Of a stretch of 64,000 nucleotides of DNA, positions 25,501 to 36,769 are shown one piece after another. The position numbers and the translations under genes were made by a program. How positions within the stretch are numbered: the stretch's first letter is position 1; the number at the start of each line of letters is the position of its first letter. The stretch covers positions 3,038,001-3,102,000 of the forward strand of contig NC_064443.1 of NCBI RefSeq assembly GCF_023343835.1, given 5' to 3'. The stretch is from Lagopus muta (lineage: Eukaryota; Chordata; Aves; Galliformes; Phasianidae). Below the pieces are notes generated by a model that was not told the DNA's origin, did not search any database, and was given only the letters and a program-made list of their open reading frames with translations.

Positions 25501-28500
25501 TCCACAGCTCATAAACAGCCTGGCTGATGAGAAGGTGCGCTGGCAGGACACCGTTGAGAACCTGGATTACAAGATCAACAACATTGCTGGGGATGTGCTG
25601 CTTGCAGCTGGCTTTGTCGCCTACCTGGGCCCTTTTACTGTAAGTATGCAGTGCTCTCTGGAGTGGGCTCTATTGGCTGCTCTGCTCTCCTGCCCTTTGC
25701 TGTTGCCAGCTAGACGGGCTTCAAGTCAGATTCTGCCCTTCTTTGTGGTCAGCAGCTGACACAGTTTGCTGTACTTGCCAGCCCCTCTGGTGACCTGGCT
25801 GCCAAGGATGTCTGCCAGCACTGCCTTGGCACGTGCTACCTCCTAAGAGCAAGGTCAGAGCTGTAACACCACAATCCCTTCAAGCTGGGCACACAGAATA
25901 GGGCAAAAAGATGTAATCTCCCTCCTGGATTTCTCTCCATTTGTGCTAGAGGCTGCACAGGGTCACTTTGGATAGAAGCAGGAGGGTTTCGTTGCACACA
26001 GTGGAATAGTTGCTACTAAAAGTCTGTGATGGTGCTTCTTGTGGCAGGGACACTACCGTGTGGCACTGTGCAAGGAGTGGCTGAGCAAGCTCTCAGAAAA
26101 CAATATTCCTCACACCGAGGAGCCAAACCTGATCAGCACCCTTGGGGACCCTGTGGAAATCCGCTCCTGGCAGGCAAGTTAATGGGAAAGATGATACAGG
26201 AGGCTGAAAAGGCAGGGGACAGGACTGCTTCAGGTAAAGGCTAAAACACTCAGCACAATTAATTAGGAACTGCTTTATCAAAGGAGAGACCCCTAGAGAG
26301 CTCAATAGTTACTTTCAGGGCGCACTGCTCAATGAGCAGAAGGGGACCTGGCAGCATCCAGGGCAGCAGCAGCTCTGGGTGCATCATACAGCTCAACCTG
26401 TTGGGTTTCCACTTTACACAGCACAAGATTACAGCAAAGCCTTGGCCGTGGCCTGCCCACCCCCTAACTCAAGCAGCACAGCTCTGTCCTGCAGCTTAGC
26501 TGCTCCAAAGAGAACTGCATCTCTCCAGAACCCTCACCACCATCCCCTACCCAACCATAATCTCCACAGCAAGACCACACAGGGGCCAGGATAGCAAGGG
26601 CATCTCAGGATAAGCCTTATTACATACTGTAGCTACCATCCTGCATGACTGAACAGAGCCAAAAGGTGCTCCCTGAATCTGAGCCCCAGAATTGATCCAG
26701 CACACGCAGCAGATAAACACATTAAAGAGAGAGCAGGCCAGCCAGCTCCTGAAACAAGGAGATAGCTGTGCTGTGTTTCCAAATGCTCCAGTGGCTGCTA
26801 AACTAAGATTTTTTTGCCCCAATTAGATTGCTGGTTTACCAAATGACACGCTGTCTGTGGAGAATGGGGTTATAACACAGTTCTCCCAGCGATGGACTCA
26901 CTACATAGACCCTCAAAGACAAGCAAACAAGTGGATCAAGAACTTGGTAAGATCCACAGGGTAAAAAGCTAAGCCTGTGGGGTTGGGGAAGCAGCTTTCT
27001 GCAGCACGAAGCCTGAGGCTGCTATGCACAGAGCTGCACCGTGATCCTCCCAGTATCAAGCAAGGTCTGTATTCATCCCAGCTGAATTTCCCTGTTTGGA
27101 GGAATCAACACAAGGAAGCAGGGGCCTCCCGTAAGCAAGCAAAGCATCAATTTCTGGGGATCTTCCATTCTTCACTATACTCTAAAACACACAAAACAAT
27201 ACTAATATGCCCTATAACAGCCTTCAGTGCCCCCAGTACAGAGAGCTCAGACTGACATTGCTTAACCAGTACCTGGTGCCAGAGACAAGGACCACTTCCT
27301 CTTCCCTCTGTCCAGAGACCCTCTGGTGCCCCTTCAGAGGACCAAGAAGATGATTCTGGCAGCTGCTGTTGTTGTATTCCCTATAGGCTTTTCCCACCCA
27401 CCTGCTCTCACTTTACAGGCAAACGAGCTCTGAGATGCCATTGCTGGGCTCTGCTTGAAGGAGGTTTCTCCCAGTCCCCTGCTTTCTGGTGTTCATTTGG
27501 GCTAAAATGAATGTAGTATCTGGTGATGTTCCATGAGCAGAGTAAACTTGCAAAAATAGCCAAAAAACTTGCTAAGCAAAAAAAAGATATAACTTCTGCT
27601 GCTTCAGAAAGTTAAATCTGCCTAGCAGGGGGTGTGCCATGCACATGAATGGTGGGCAGGACACGGCTGAAATGGCATTAGGTGATCTTGGTAGGTAACA
27701 GTGAGGTTGGCTGAGCCTTGGTCTGCACACCTCAGCAAACATCACATCAACACAAGTGCTGCAGATGCGGCCCCTAATCTGGGTCAAGAGTTGAGCAGCT
27801 TTAGTTAGGACCCAGATGAGCTGTTAGCCCCATTCACTCTTCATCTCCCCAGTATAGCAGCAGAGCCCTTAGTATCAGATCTGCACAGCCCCGGGCTCTT
27901 CTCTGCATTCCCCTTTTGCCTTTCAGGAGAAGGTGAACGGCCTGGAGGTGGCCAAGCTGAGTGACAGGGACTTCCTCTGCAGTCTGGAAAATGCCATTAC
28001 CTATGGGAAGCCCTTCCTGCTGGAGAACGTTGGCGAGGAGCTGGACCCGGCCCTTGAACCCATCCTGCTAAAACAGGTCCTTTGGTTTGCTGCCATGGCC
28101 AGGCTGGATGGGGGTCTGCCAGCAACTCTGAGCTGCTCTGTGCATCTCCTCAGGCTGTCTCCTCTCTGCAGTGCAGAGAATTGATGTCCCAGCCCTTCTC
28201 CTTTTGTCTCTGATGCAGACCTACAAGCAGCAAGGCAGAACAGTGCTGAAGCTGGGGGATGCGGTGATCCCTTACAATGAGGATTTCAAGCTGTACATCA
28301 CCACCAACCTGTCCAATCCCCATTACAGCCCTGAAGTTTCCACAAAACTCACCCTCATCAACTTCACCATCTCACCCAGGTACGTGCTTACCCCAGCAGC
28401 TGCTCACAATGTTGAGCTTTATTCTTTACGGCCCACAAGCCTTCAGGCCTGTTGTCCTTACCCTCACCCCATGGTTTTTGTTTCAGTGGCTTGGAGGACC

Positions 28501-31500
28501 AGCTGCTGGGACAAGTGGTGGCTGAGGAGAGGCCTGACTTAGAAGAAGCTCGAAACCAGCTGATTCTTAGCAATGCTGAGATGCGTCAGGAGCTGAAGGA
28601 GATAGAAGACCAGATCCTGTATCGGCTCAGCACTTCCGAAGGAAACCCTGTGGATGACTTGGAGCTCATCAAAGTGCTAGAAGCATCCAAGCTCAAGGCA
28701 GGGGAGATCCAGGTATGGGGTGTGGGTGTTCATTCATTGCAGCCACGCATCCCCTGCCAGCACAGCACAAACTCCAACATCTCCTGTGTCTCTCAGACCA
28801 AGGTGAAGGTAGCAGAGCAGACAGAGGAGGACATCAACACCACACGCTTGCAGTATGCCCCTGTTGCTGTCCGCACACAGATCCTCTACTTCTGTGTCTC
28901 AGACCTGTCCAGCGTGGACCCCATGTACCAGTACTCACTGGAGTGGTTCCTCAACATCTTCCTCATGGGGATCAGTAACTCTGAGAGAGCAGGTATGTGC
29001 CTGAAATGCTCCCTTCCCTTCCCTTTCTTCACACCGTGTTCCTGGCTTAGAAGCCAGAGCCTGAAGAGTCAGTGCAGATGTGCCCGCTTGCATCGGCTCT
29101 CTGCGTGGTCCAGAGCTGCCCATGGTTGTGTCTGCACAGCACAGGTTTCAGCCTGCCCTCCTCTTCTGCACTCCTCTGCTGCCCCATCTGACCAGGCAGG
29201 GAGGTGGTAATGCAAGGGCTCACACCAGGCACACATCCTGGCAGCAGCGTGGCTCTGCTTCTCGTGAAGCCAGCTCCACGTGTGGCTGTTGGCTGCCACT
29301 GCAATCCACCCAGCAGTGCATGGCAGCCAGGACAGTGTCACAGGGCCCTTCTGACTGCTGTGGTGCAGTGATTCCCTCCTGGTGCTGGGACAGTGCTTTA
29401 TTCCACACTGGCTCTCTTCTGAGCAAAAGCAGGAGTGAGCAGCTCTTTGCCCAGCTGCAGAAAACACTCTTTCTTTGGGGTTGCTTTGTTCAGGTATGAG
29501 GCTTGTCCTGACCCCTTCCTCCACACTGCTGTGATTGCATGTGCACATCAGGATACATCTGACACATCTGGATGACATGTCTTTCTCAGGGGATTCTGCA
29601 CTAGGGCTGTATTTGAGAGCACCATCTGTCGTGTTGTGCCCCTTCCACGTCACCACTGCCTTGTCTGGTCATTGTGTCATTGTGTTTTTCCAGATACTGT
29701 GAAGGAGCGGATCGTGAACATCAACAACTACATCACCTTCAGTCTCTACAGCAGTGTGTGCCGCAGCCTCTTTGAGAAGCACAAGCTCATGTTTGCCTTC
29801 CTCGTTTGCGCCCAGATCTTGATAAATGATGGGCGGATTGATATGGTAAGCAAATCACTCCAATCCTTGAATAGGATCCCCAGCAGAGCAGCCCAGGCTC
29901 AGGTGTACGGTCCACCTTGCTTAACGTGCTGGTGTGACAAAGAAGCCTTGTTCCCTGGGGCTGGGTGTAAATGTGACAGGCTGGTTGGCAAACCTAGGGC
30001 CTTTCTGTTCATTCAGATCTCTTTGCCTTTCCCTGTGCCTGTGTGCAGGGCTGAAGCACTGCCGGTCTGCTGCAAAGGCTGGTGAATTTGGAGGGGTTAG
30101 GCAGGGGTTAGAGGCTGCAGCACCACAGAGGAAAGCCTACAGCAATTGAAAGGCAATGTTAATCTCACCAGACCTTCTGATTCACTTATTCTTCCCCATG
30201 CACCCCTGGCAGGAGCAGCAGCCATAAGGTTACTACCAGATGCAGCACAAACCTGCATGCTTCAGGCCGGGCAGGTGGGCTGTAACCCATCACCTTGTAC
30301 TGTCCTGTTCTCAGGATGAGTGGCGATTCCTGCTCTCAGGGGGAACTATAAAGGAGATGCAGGAGAACCCAGCTCCAGACTGGCTGAATGAACGAGCATG
30401 GGGAGACATCCTGGCTTTGAGCAACCTGAAGAACTTCTCCGGCTTTGCCAATGACTTTGCTGCCAGCCTTGCAGCGTTCAGGGCCATCTTTGACAGCCAC
30501 GAGCCTCACAGGCAAGTGTCCCAAGCTTTGTCAGTTTTGTTGTACTGTTCCAGGCCAACGATGGCATTGCTGGAAGAGCACGAGGTGCTGATTCAGCCAC
30601 AGTACCAGCTCTGCTCAGTGCAGTGCTGGCTGGAGCTTGGGCTGCTGGCACTCTTGCTTGCCCAAGGCAGAGTGCAAAAACAGCCGTTGCTCTGTTTTGC
30701 ACTCCAAGAGTTTCAAAGCTACGAACAACAACCTCAGCTGTCTGGCTGGAAGGTCCTTGTCCCTCCTCAGACTCCATAGCACTCCTTGAGTGCTTCTCAG
30801 GGAGCTGCAGGATCTGACCCGTTCCCCTCAAAATACCAATAATTGCTTTGTAGAGAGCCCCTGCCTGGGAAGTGGGACGTTGAGCTTGATGACTTCCAGA
30901 AGCTGCTGGTTCTGCGGTGTCTGCGGGGAGATAAGGTCACCAATGCCATGCAGGACTTTGTGGCACTGAACCTGGATCGGCACTTCATTGAGCCTCAGGT
31001 AATCAGCCTAAAGGAAGCACTGCTGGAGGAGAGCTGCAAAAGGGCCAGCAGCTTTTTCCAGCTGCAGCAAGGATGCCTCCCTCCAGCCACAGAAGAGGAC
31101 TGTGCCAGCAGTGTCCAAAGCTGGACAATACTTATGTCTTAGAGGAGGGAAATCCTCCCTCTCGTCTAGCAGTACTAACTGTACTGGGAGTGAGCAGTTA
31201 CCTCAGGCATACAGCTTCAAATGGGAAACTAATCACTGCCCTGATCCTGATTCTGCCAAAGCAGAGCATTACCAGGGAGATCAGGTTGGGTGAGGTGGTG
31301 CCGTGCGTGGTGCCAAGATGCAGCCCTGATGCACAGCCCTGCACTGTGACAAGCTGTCTCTGTTGCAGACCGCTGACCTCTCCGTCGTGTTCAGGGACTC
31401 CAGTGCCACCACCCCCCTCGTGTTCGTGCTGTCCCCAGGCACTGACCCCGCTGCAGACCTTTACAAGTTTGCTGAAGAGATGAAGTTCTCCAAAAAACTC

Positions 31501-34500
31501 TCTGCCATTTCCCTGGGCCAAGGCCAGGTAAGCTGCTGACCTGGGGAAGGACAGTCCTGCTGGCACTTTTGGTGATCTCACCCAGTTCCAAAGAAGCCAG
31601 ACATCTTTGCAGCACAATGAAAGCACTTTTCTGCCCCAAGGTCCTCATTCACCTATCTTCTGCTAGCTGGAGGAGCCAATTCAGCAGGGAGGGCTGCAGC
31701 TGTTCCGCTGCTAGAGTCCTCCATCCTCCTAATATGTCCCCACCTTCTACACCATGACCCATAGACTGCTGAGCTGCAAAGGGCCGTTGTTGCACCATCA
31801 GCAGATGGTGACAATCCAGCCAAACCCTGGAAACAAAGCCAAGCTGTCAAGCTGGAAAGTGATCTTTCCACCCAGCAGCTGTCTCCTTGTCTGGCATAGC
31901 AGGGCATAGCCTGAAAGACCAGGATCTGATCCCTTCTCATCTGCCTCCACAGGGCCCCCGTGCTGAAGCCATGATGACCAGTGCCATGGAGCAGGGAAAC
32001 TGGGTCTTCTTCCAGAACTGCCACCTGGCCCCCAGCTGGATGCCTTCACTGGAGAGACTCATTGAAGGCATTAACCCCAACAAGGTGACGTGCATCCTGT
32101 GGCTGGAAACATGGAGAAAACCCTGTGCTCCCATTCCACACAACAGTGGTGGCTCTGGTGCCCAGTAAGCAGGGTGCTGTGCCTTACTCTGATGTTCTGT
32201 TCTTCCAGCTGCATTGCTTAGCATGCAGCCCTGTTCCTCCTGTTCTGCAGATGCAGAGAAATCACCTTACCTGGTGGCCACTGTAGTGGGGAGACATGAT
32301 GTTTGCATCTCTCATCTCTGAGATTGCAGTTTTGCAGCTGCTGTGACCACTTGCTGAAGTTTCCATTCTTTGGGACTTTTGGTGTCATACACAGCCTTGA
32401 GGTTCCAGCAACCAGAGGCTCGCACTAAGCTGTTAATTGAGCAGCTTGCTCTCTGATGGGGGGACTTGGAGCAGTGGGAGAAGCCCAGACCTAGATCCAT
32501 CCCACCCACAGGTTCCCCATAACAGCAGTGTCAGTGCAGGAGCACTTACTGCCTTCTGCTCCTCCAGGTGCATCAGGACTTTCGCCTCTGGCTCACCAGT
32601 CTACCAAGCAACCGCTTCCCTGTGTCCATCCTCCAAAACAGCTCAAAGATGACCATTGAGCCTCCCCGTGGGGTCAAAGCCAATCTGCTCAAGTCCTACG
32701 TCAGTTTCAGCGATGACTTCTTGAATTCCTGCCCCAAGGTAAGGCCCAGCTTTGCTGTCCCCTACGCACACTCTCCCCCTGGACACCGCTCCTCTCCAAA
32801 CTCAGATCTCCACTAGAGTTCTCATTTAGCACTTTTGTGGAATCACAGAATGATAGAATAGCTGGGGTTTGAAAGGACCTTAAAGATCACCTCCCTCTCA
32901 CACGCTAGAGAAGGAGTGGTGGTACCTCTCATAAGCCTGCATCTATTCTGTGAAAGCCAATTAGAAACTTCACTGTGACAAACAGAAGCAACAGTATTGT
33001 GGAGGCCTGGCAAAGGCACCTGCAGCGTTGAGCAAGAGAGCAGGCCCACAGCCTTCCCCAGTGCAGCAGCTTGGCTGAGGTTTCCACCTCCAGATTCCAG
33101 CTGGTATTGGTGACTTAGCACATCTCATTTTCTGCCTGCTGCCACGTCCCAGAAAAGACATCTTCCAAGGATGCCGCCTCCCAGGCTGAGCATCTCCTCA
33201 CCCTCCTTCTCTGCCCACAGGTCACAGAGTTTAAATCCTTGTTGTTGTCACTTTGCTTCTTCCATGGGAACATGCTGGAGAGGAGGAAGTTTGGGCCACT
33301 GGGGTTCAACATCCCCTATGAGTTCACGGATGGAGACCTCCGCATCTGCGTCAGCCAACTCAAGATGTTCCTGAGCGAGTACACAGACATCCCATACAAG
33401 GTAAGCACGTGAGCTGACCCATTCTGGGCACGATGGCTCACGATGGCTCACAGGTTGGACAGCCCTCGTGGGATCCCTCACAGGTTCTGAAGTACACAGC
33501 TGGGGAGATCAACTACGGGGGCCGTGTGACCGACGACTGGGACAGGCGCTGCGTGATGAATATTTTGGAAGACTTCTACAAGCCTGAGGTTCTGACTCCT
33601 GAGTTTGCCTATTCTGAATCTGGGATCTACAAGCAGATCAGCAGCTCTGCAGACCTCGATGTAAGTACTCAAGTAATGAAATGGAGCTTTACAGATCCAG
33701 GGGGTGGTCGTGGTGCAAAGGGCAAGTGCTTCTCCCTGAAACCCACAGTATTTCCATTCCCCTGGGGGAATGTGAGCTTAAAAGAATGTGGAGATCTCCA
33801 GCTGCTTTCGGGAAGCTACATCTTCTTCAAGCAACAGGAGGAAAATCTTGTTGATGTGCACAGGAGGGAGGTTGTAGCTGTTGCCAGCATACCTCATCTG
33901 AAAGCATTTGTGCTCTGAACCACTTTGATATCACATACTTGAAATGCCTGAGGAGCTTTGTGCAGCAGACGCTGCAGGAAGCTCACTGCCAAGCTGCCCG
34001 TTCTTTTACTGTGTATTTGCTTTGACACAAGTGTGATTTAACTCCCCAGCCATGCATGAGCTAGGGCCTCCAAATGTGGCTCAAAGGAGCTGTCGCTCCC
34101 TCAGCCTCCCCTTCTGCACTAGCCAGCGTAACTCAGGGCACACAGACACTGCCCCTAAGTCATACTTGTGAATTACCATTCCTGGCTGCCACACGAGACA
34201 GGGAACTGCAAATGTCAGAAGCTCAAACAATAAGACAAGGCCTAGCTTCTACGTGAGCCTGCAGGTCTACAGGCTGCTGCATTTGGCTCCTCGAACAGCC
34301 CTGGCTTTGGTTATTTCTGGCCAGGCCCATGGCAGCCAAAAGGGCTCCCCGTTCCTGTCCTCCCAGCCCCGCCATCTCTCACAGCTAATGCAATTCCTCC
34401 CCAGGGGTACCTGCAGTACATCAGGAGCCTGCCGCTCAACGACAGCCCGGAGCTTTTCGGTTTGCATGACAATGCCAACATCACCTTTGCTCAGAAGGAG

Positions 34501-36769
34501 ACCTTTGCTCTGCTAGGGGCCATCCTGCAGCTGCAACCAAAGACATTCACGCTGGGTGGCTGCAGCAGGGAAGAGGTGGGTTCCCCAGTTCCACTGGAAT
34601 TCTGGCACAAGCAGTGAGCACAGACCACACGCTCACATGCTATGCCAGTGTCACCCTGTCCAGCAGCCAATGGCTCTGCCATCCAGATGTCAGCTCTCCC
34701 CCTTCCCTGTAACCATGGCTGGGTGCTCACCTGCTTGCTGTCTGCCTTTCCAGCTGGTGGAGGAGACTGCAAATGAGATCCTGGCGAAGCTGCCTGCCCC
34801 CATGGACCTGCAGGAGGTGATCTGCAAATACCCTCTGCTCTATGAAGAGTCTATGAACACAGTACTGGTGCAGGAGGTCATCAGGTAACTCCCTGCAGCC
34901 TCCTGTCCTGGTCCCTTGGGGAATGGCAGGGATGTGCAGGCCCCTGTTCCCATCAGGGAACCTCACTGCTGAGCAGTGGGGTGGCAGAAAGGTATCAAGT
35001 CTGCTGTTGTCCCAGCCTTCAGCTGACCCCTGTTCTGCAGCAACTGATCAGTGTCTGCATGGTACTGTCAGCAGTTCAGAGCTTGGGGGCAGTCAGAGAG
35101 CTCCATCCAAGAGGATGAATAGCAAGGGTTATGTGAAGCTCACTGCACAGTAATCCAGGCAGACACAGGGGATAAATCCCCACACCAGGTCGTTCTGTGA
35201 TCCCTCTGCAGAAACAGCAGCCCTTTTCTCTTAGGTACAACAGTCTCCTGGAGGTGATTGCTCACACGCTGAAGGATTTGCTGAAAGCTCTCAAGGGCCT
35301 GGTTGTGATGTCCTCTCAGCTGGAGCTGATGGCCAACAGCTTGTACAGCAACTCCGTCCCCATTGTGTGGAACACCAAGGTAACACTTGCCAACCAGCAC
35401 CGCTACCCCAGGAGTTCTTCTGACCCCAAGGAGAGCATCAAACTCCACAGCTGGGCTGGGCTGTCACATGGAGCAGGCTGTCTGGTTTGCAGATGTCTCC
35501 TGCCTTGCACAGAGGTTCTCAGCCCTAAGCTGGAGGAGTCCCTGGGCTTTGGGCAGCTCTCAGCAACTCGGGCTTTAGGGTGCCCTTGTTTGCATTCAAT
35601 ACCTTCCTCTCCATGTGCCCCACAGGCCTACCCATCACTGAAGCCCTTGGCATCCTGGGTGAATGACTTGGTGCAGCGGGTTGAGTTCCTCCAGAAGTGG
35701 ATCAGCCACGGGATCCCCTCTGTGTTCTGGATCAGTGGGTTCTTCTTCCCTCAGGCCTTTCTCACTGGCACACTGCAAAACTTTGCTAGGAAGTCTGTCA
35801 TCTCCATTGACAACATTTCATTTAGCTTCAAGGTAAGGGAGTTAGACAGATTGTTTTTGCTGGATTTTTTGGGGATTTGCTGCCTGACCACAAAGACAGC
35901 AGTTCTAGGCCCGACCTGCCCAATAGGTGGAACCAGTAGCTGCACATCCCCTCTTCCCATGTGCACCAGATACATCCACCCTCAGCACAGACACGTCCAT
36001 GATGCAACCAGTGACCTCTCCATCTCTCCAGACCTGCTCAAATCCTTTCTCCACAGCCTTTTCCTCAAGCTGTCCCACACCATCATGATCCGAGCTGCTG
36101 GAAAACCCAGCCCAGAGATATCTGAGAGCTGGAGCAGGCTTCCCTTTGGTAGTTCTGCCTTGACCAAGAGCAGAGTAAGGGGTTTCACAGGTCTGCAGGA
36201 CCAAGCCTTGCTCACAGCCCCAGGCCCATTCTCTTCCACAGATGATGAAGGAGTCAGCGAGCGAGCTCTCTCACCCTCCCTCTGAAGGCTGCTACATCTA
36301 TGGCTTGTTTCTTGAGGGCGCCCGCTGGGACACCTCTGCGTTTCAGCTGGCAGAGTCCCGTCCCAAGGAGCTGTACAGCGAGATGGCTGTCATCTGGCTG
36401 CTTCCTGTCGCCAATCGCAAGCCTCCAGCTGCTGGCATATACCTGTGCCCCATCTACAAGACACTCACTCGTGCGGGTAGGTGCCCTAAAGACAGCCCCC
36501 AGAAGCAAAGGAGACCTTAGAAGTCGCTGCAAGGATAGGCAGCCCAGGAGAAACTGCAGGAGCTCTTACAGCTCCTGCTGTGCCTGCCTGTGCCCTGGCA
36601 GCAGGGCTGCAGTGCCACGCTGAGCCCCTTTGCCTCCCTCCTCACAGGGACACTGTCAACAACGGGCCACTCCACCAACTACGTGATTGCTGTGGAGATC
36701 CCCACAGACAAGCCTGAGAAGCACTGGATCAAACGAGGCACAGCCTTGATCTGCGCCCTGGACTTCTAG
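56..36769 (+). CDS. DNAH1: DNAH1, axonemal dynein heavy chain 1 (3' part; 49 exons, 5' end outside the window)
   Basis: This is the motor of an inner-arm dynein. It uses ATP hydrolysis to slide outer doublet microtubules in cilia and sperm flagella. The window encodes the C-terminal 2603 residues (the human protein has about 4265), from the last part of AAA1 through AAA2-AAA6, the stalk with its microtubule-binding tip, and the C-terminal domain. The first visible exon starts at 56 after an acceptor AG. The last ends in TAG at 36767-36769 after the residues [12 protein letters not shown]. Every junction keeps frame. Three introns use GC rather than GT donors. No canonical AATAAA follows the stop before a CR1 element begins at 36964, so the poly(A) site is undefined. 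One intron contains a complete antisense gene. I identify DNAH1 rather than another DNAH from near-identity to the remembered human sequence throughout. Exon coordinates are in the segment entries that follow. Confidence 0.96.
911..1128 (+). repeat. CR1 LINE 3' fragment
   Basis: A diverged 3' end of a CR1 element in a DNAH1 intron. It contains GAGAAGTTGTGGATGCC and ends with CCATTCCATGATTTTATGA, the usual CR1 terminal ATTCTATGA-type repeats. Confidence 0.8.
1686..6395 (+). CDS. DNAH1: DNAH1 exons, AAA2 module
   Basis: Exons are 1686-1777, 2289-2443, 4097-4274, 4491-4685, 5129-5248, 5851-6009 and 6294-6395. The P-loop GPTGSGKT (window residues about 202-209) lies at the end of the first exon. 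Walker B is in the 4097 exon, within [18 protein letters not shown]. The 4491 exon has [17 protein letters not shown], the typical AAA2 sensor stretch. AAA2 binds nucleotide structurally in dyneins. The last exon ends in a short acidic run, [13 protein letters not shown], which is less conserved against human and is likely a surface linker. Confidence 0.95.
2444..4096 (+). other. Large DNAH1 intron, nothing recognised
   Basis: The intron is 1653 nt between AAA2 exons. Composition is ordinary, and I see no repeat family, RNA gene or supported ORF in it. Confidence 0.6.
7483..12122 (+). CDS. DNAH1: DNAH1 exons, AAA3 module
   Basis: Exons are 7483-7623, 8067-8227, 9064-9221, 9358-9531, 9879-9917, 10984-11162 and 11892-12122. 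The P-loop GPTGTGKT is at window residues about 565-572, and Walker B is FFIDDLNMP at about 628. The 9358 exon has [15 protein letters not shown], the AAA3 signature. AAA3 is the regulatory nucleotide site that gates motor activity. The 8067 exon must end at 8227 with a GC donor (8228-8229) to stay in frame. The 9879-9917 exon is only 39 nt and reads [13 protein letters not shown], matching the human residues at the same place. Confidence 0.95.
8530..8724 (+). repeat. CR1 LINE 3' fragment
   Basis: It carries CCAGAGAGGTTGTAGATGC, CACCAGGCTGGATGGGGC and CCTTCCAACCCAAACCATTC, followed by TCTGTGAATCTATG repeats at the end. It lies in a DNAH1 intron in the same direction as the gene. Confidence 0.85.
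12123..13464 (+). other. Large DNAH1 intron, nothing recognised
   Basis: The intron is 1342 nt, between the last AAA3 and first AAA4 exons. I see no repeat or gene. The same holds for the long introns 6396-7482 and 9918-10983. Confidence 0.6.
13465..16720 (+). CDS. DNAH1: DNAH1 exons, AAA4 module
   Basis: Exons are 13465-13661, 14511-14646, 15439-15647 and 16549-16720. The Walker A equivalent reads GVGGSGRQS (window residues about 924-932), with arginine where most dyneins have lysine. As I recall it, human DNAH1 has the same substitution. The following exons carry [29 protein letters not shown] and [20 protein letters not shown], the AAA4 hallmarks that lead into the stalk. A CR1 fragment lies in the intron before the last exon. 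Confidence 0.95.
15838..16110 (-). repeat. CR1 LINE 3' fragment
   Basis: It begins (plus strand) with AGAATCACAGAAAGGCCTGG, the reverse complement of a CR1 tail. It continues through CCCAGGCTGCCCAGAGCCAC and CCTTGGCAACCTGTTCCAG. It is inserted antisense in a DNAH1 intron. Confidence 0.88.
17050..25639 (+). CDS. DNAH1: DNAH1 exons, stalk coiled coil and microtubule-binding domain
   Basis: CC1 of the stalk is encoded by 17050-17241, 18022-18132 and 19160-19345, ending [17 protein letters not shown]. The microtubule-binding tip is encoded by 23616-23807 ([19 protein letters not shown], then [17 protein letters not shown]) and 24246-24413. CC2 returns in 25056-25247 and 25508-25639. The 4270-nt intron between CC1 and the microtubule-binding domain (19346-23615) holds the antisense HAUS3-like gene. 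This is by far the longest intron of the visible part of the gene. Heptad-like Ala/Glu/Lys/Leu composition is clear in CC1 and CC2. Confidence 0.95.
20014..20019 (-). terminator. Poly(A) signal of the HAUS3-like gene
   Basis: AATAAA on the minus strand lies 387 nt after the stop codon of the nested gene. It gives a short 3' UTR that ends well inside the DNAH1 intron, about 670 nt from the nearest DNAH1 exon (19160-19345). This supports an independent transcription unit. Confidence 0.6.
20406..23112 (-). CDS. HAUS3: HAUS3-like augmin subunit nested antisense in a DNAH1 intron
   Basis: Coding exons in transcription order are 23112-21931, 21783-21344, 20956-20740 and 20624-20406. They total 2058 nt: 685 codons plus TGA, with every junction in phase and GT-AG. 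The family member, augmin subunit HAUS3, is a long coiled-coil protein that helps recruit gamma-tubulin to existing microtubules for branching nucleation. Matches to remembered human HAUS3 include AEFVKTL..YPQAD (residues 19-33), FDWLF (40-44), [11 protein letters not shown] and [10 protein letters not shown]. Further matches are AYICAQ near the end of exon 1, MRLWGVL at the exon 2/3 join (human HRLYQVL), and the C-terminal [20 protein letters not shown]. The protein is longer than human HAUS3 (about 603 aa) because of a charged insert late in exon 1. The start at 23112 aligns with the human start; an acceptor-like CTTCTAG at 23131 suggests a noncoding upstream exon. Orthologue versus paralogue cannot be decided from the window. 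Confidence 0.88.
26048..30511 (+). CDS. DNAH1: DNAH1 exons, AAA5 module and approach to AAA6
   Basis: Exons are 26048-26173, 26827-26946, 27927-28076, 28219-28379, 28487-28712, 28797-28992, 29694-29845 and 30315-30511. Typical segments are [54 protein letters not shown] and [17 protein letters not shown]. The 26048 and 30315 exons both end at GC donors (26174-26175 and 30512-30513), each with the strong context AG|GCAAGT. The intron 28713-28796 is 84 nt and stop-free in frame. Confidence 0.94.
30854..36769 (+). CDS. DNAH1: DNAH1 exons, AAA6 and C-terminal domain
   Basis: Exons are 30854-30998, 31369-31527, 31953-32084, 32568-32738, 33221-33400, 33484-33660, 34405-34575, 34754-34884, 35235-35379, 35626-35832, 36242-36476 and 36648-36769. 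Landmarks are [15 protein letters not shown] and [18 protein letters not shown] (AAA6), [19 protein letters not shown], and the dynein C-terminal barrel with [16 protein letters not shown] and [16 protein letters not shown]. The frame closes at TAG 36767-36769. The intron 35380-35625 is 246 nt, a multiple of three and without an in-frame stop, so its retention would add 82 codons without breaking the frame. Confidence 0.95.
32836..32905 (-). repeat. Short CR1 tail remnant
   Basis: About 70 nt with AATCACAGAATGATAGAATA followed by GGTTTGAAAGGACCTTAAAG, the reverse complement of the CR1 terminus. It lies in a DNAH1 intron. Confidence 0.8.
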
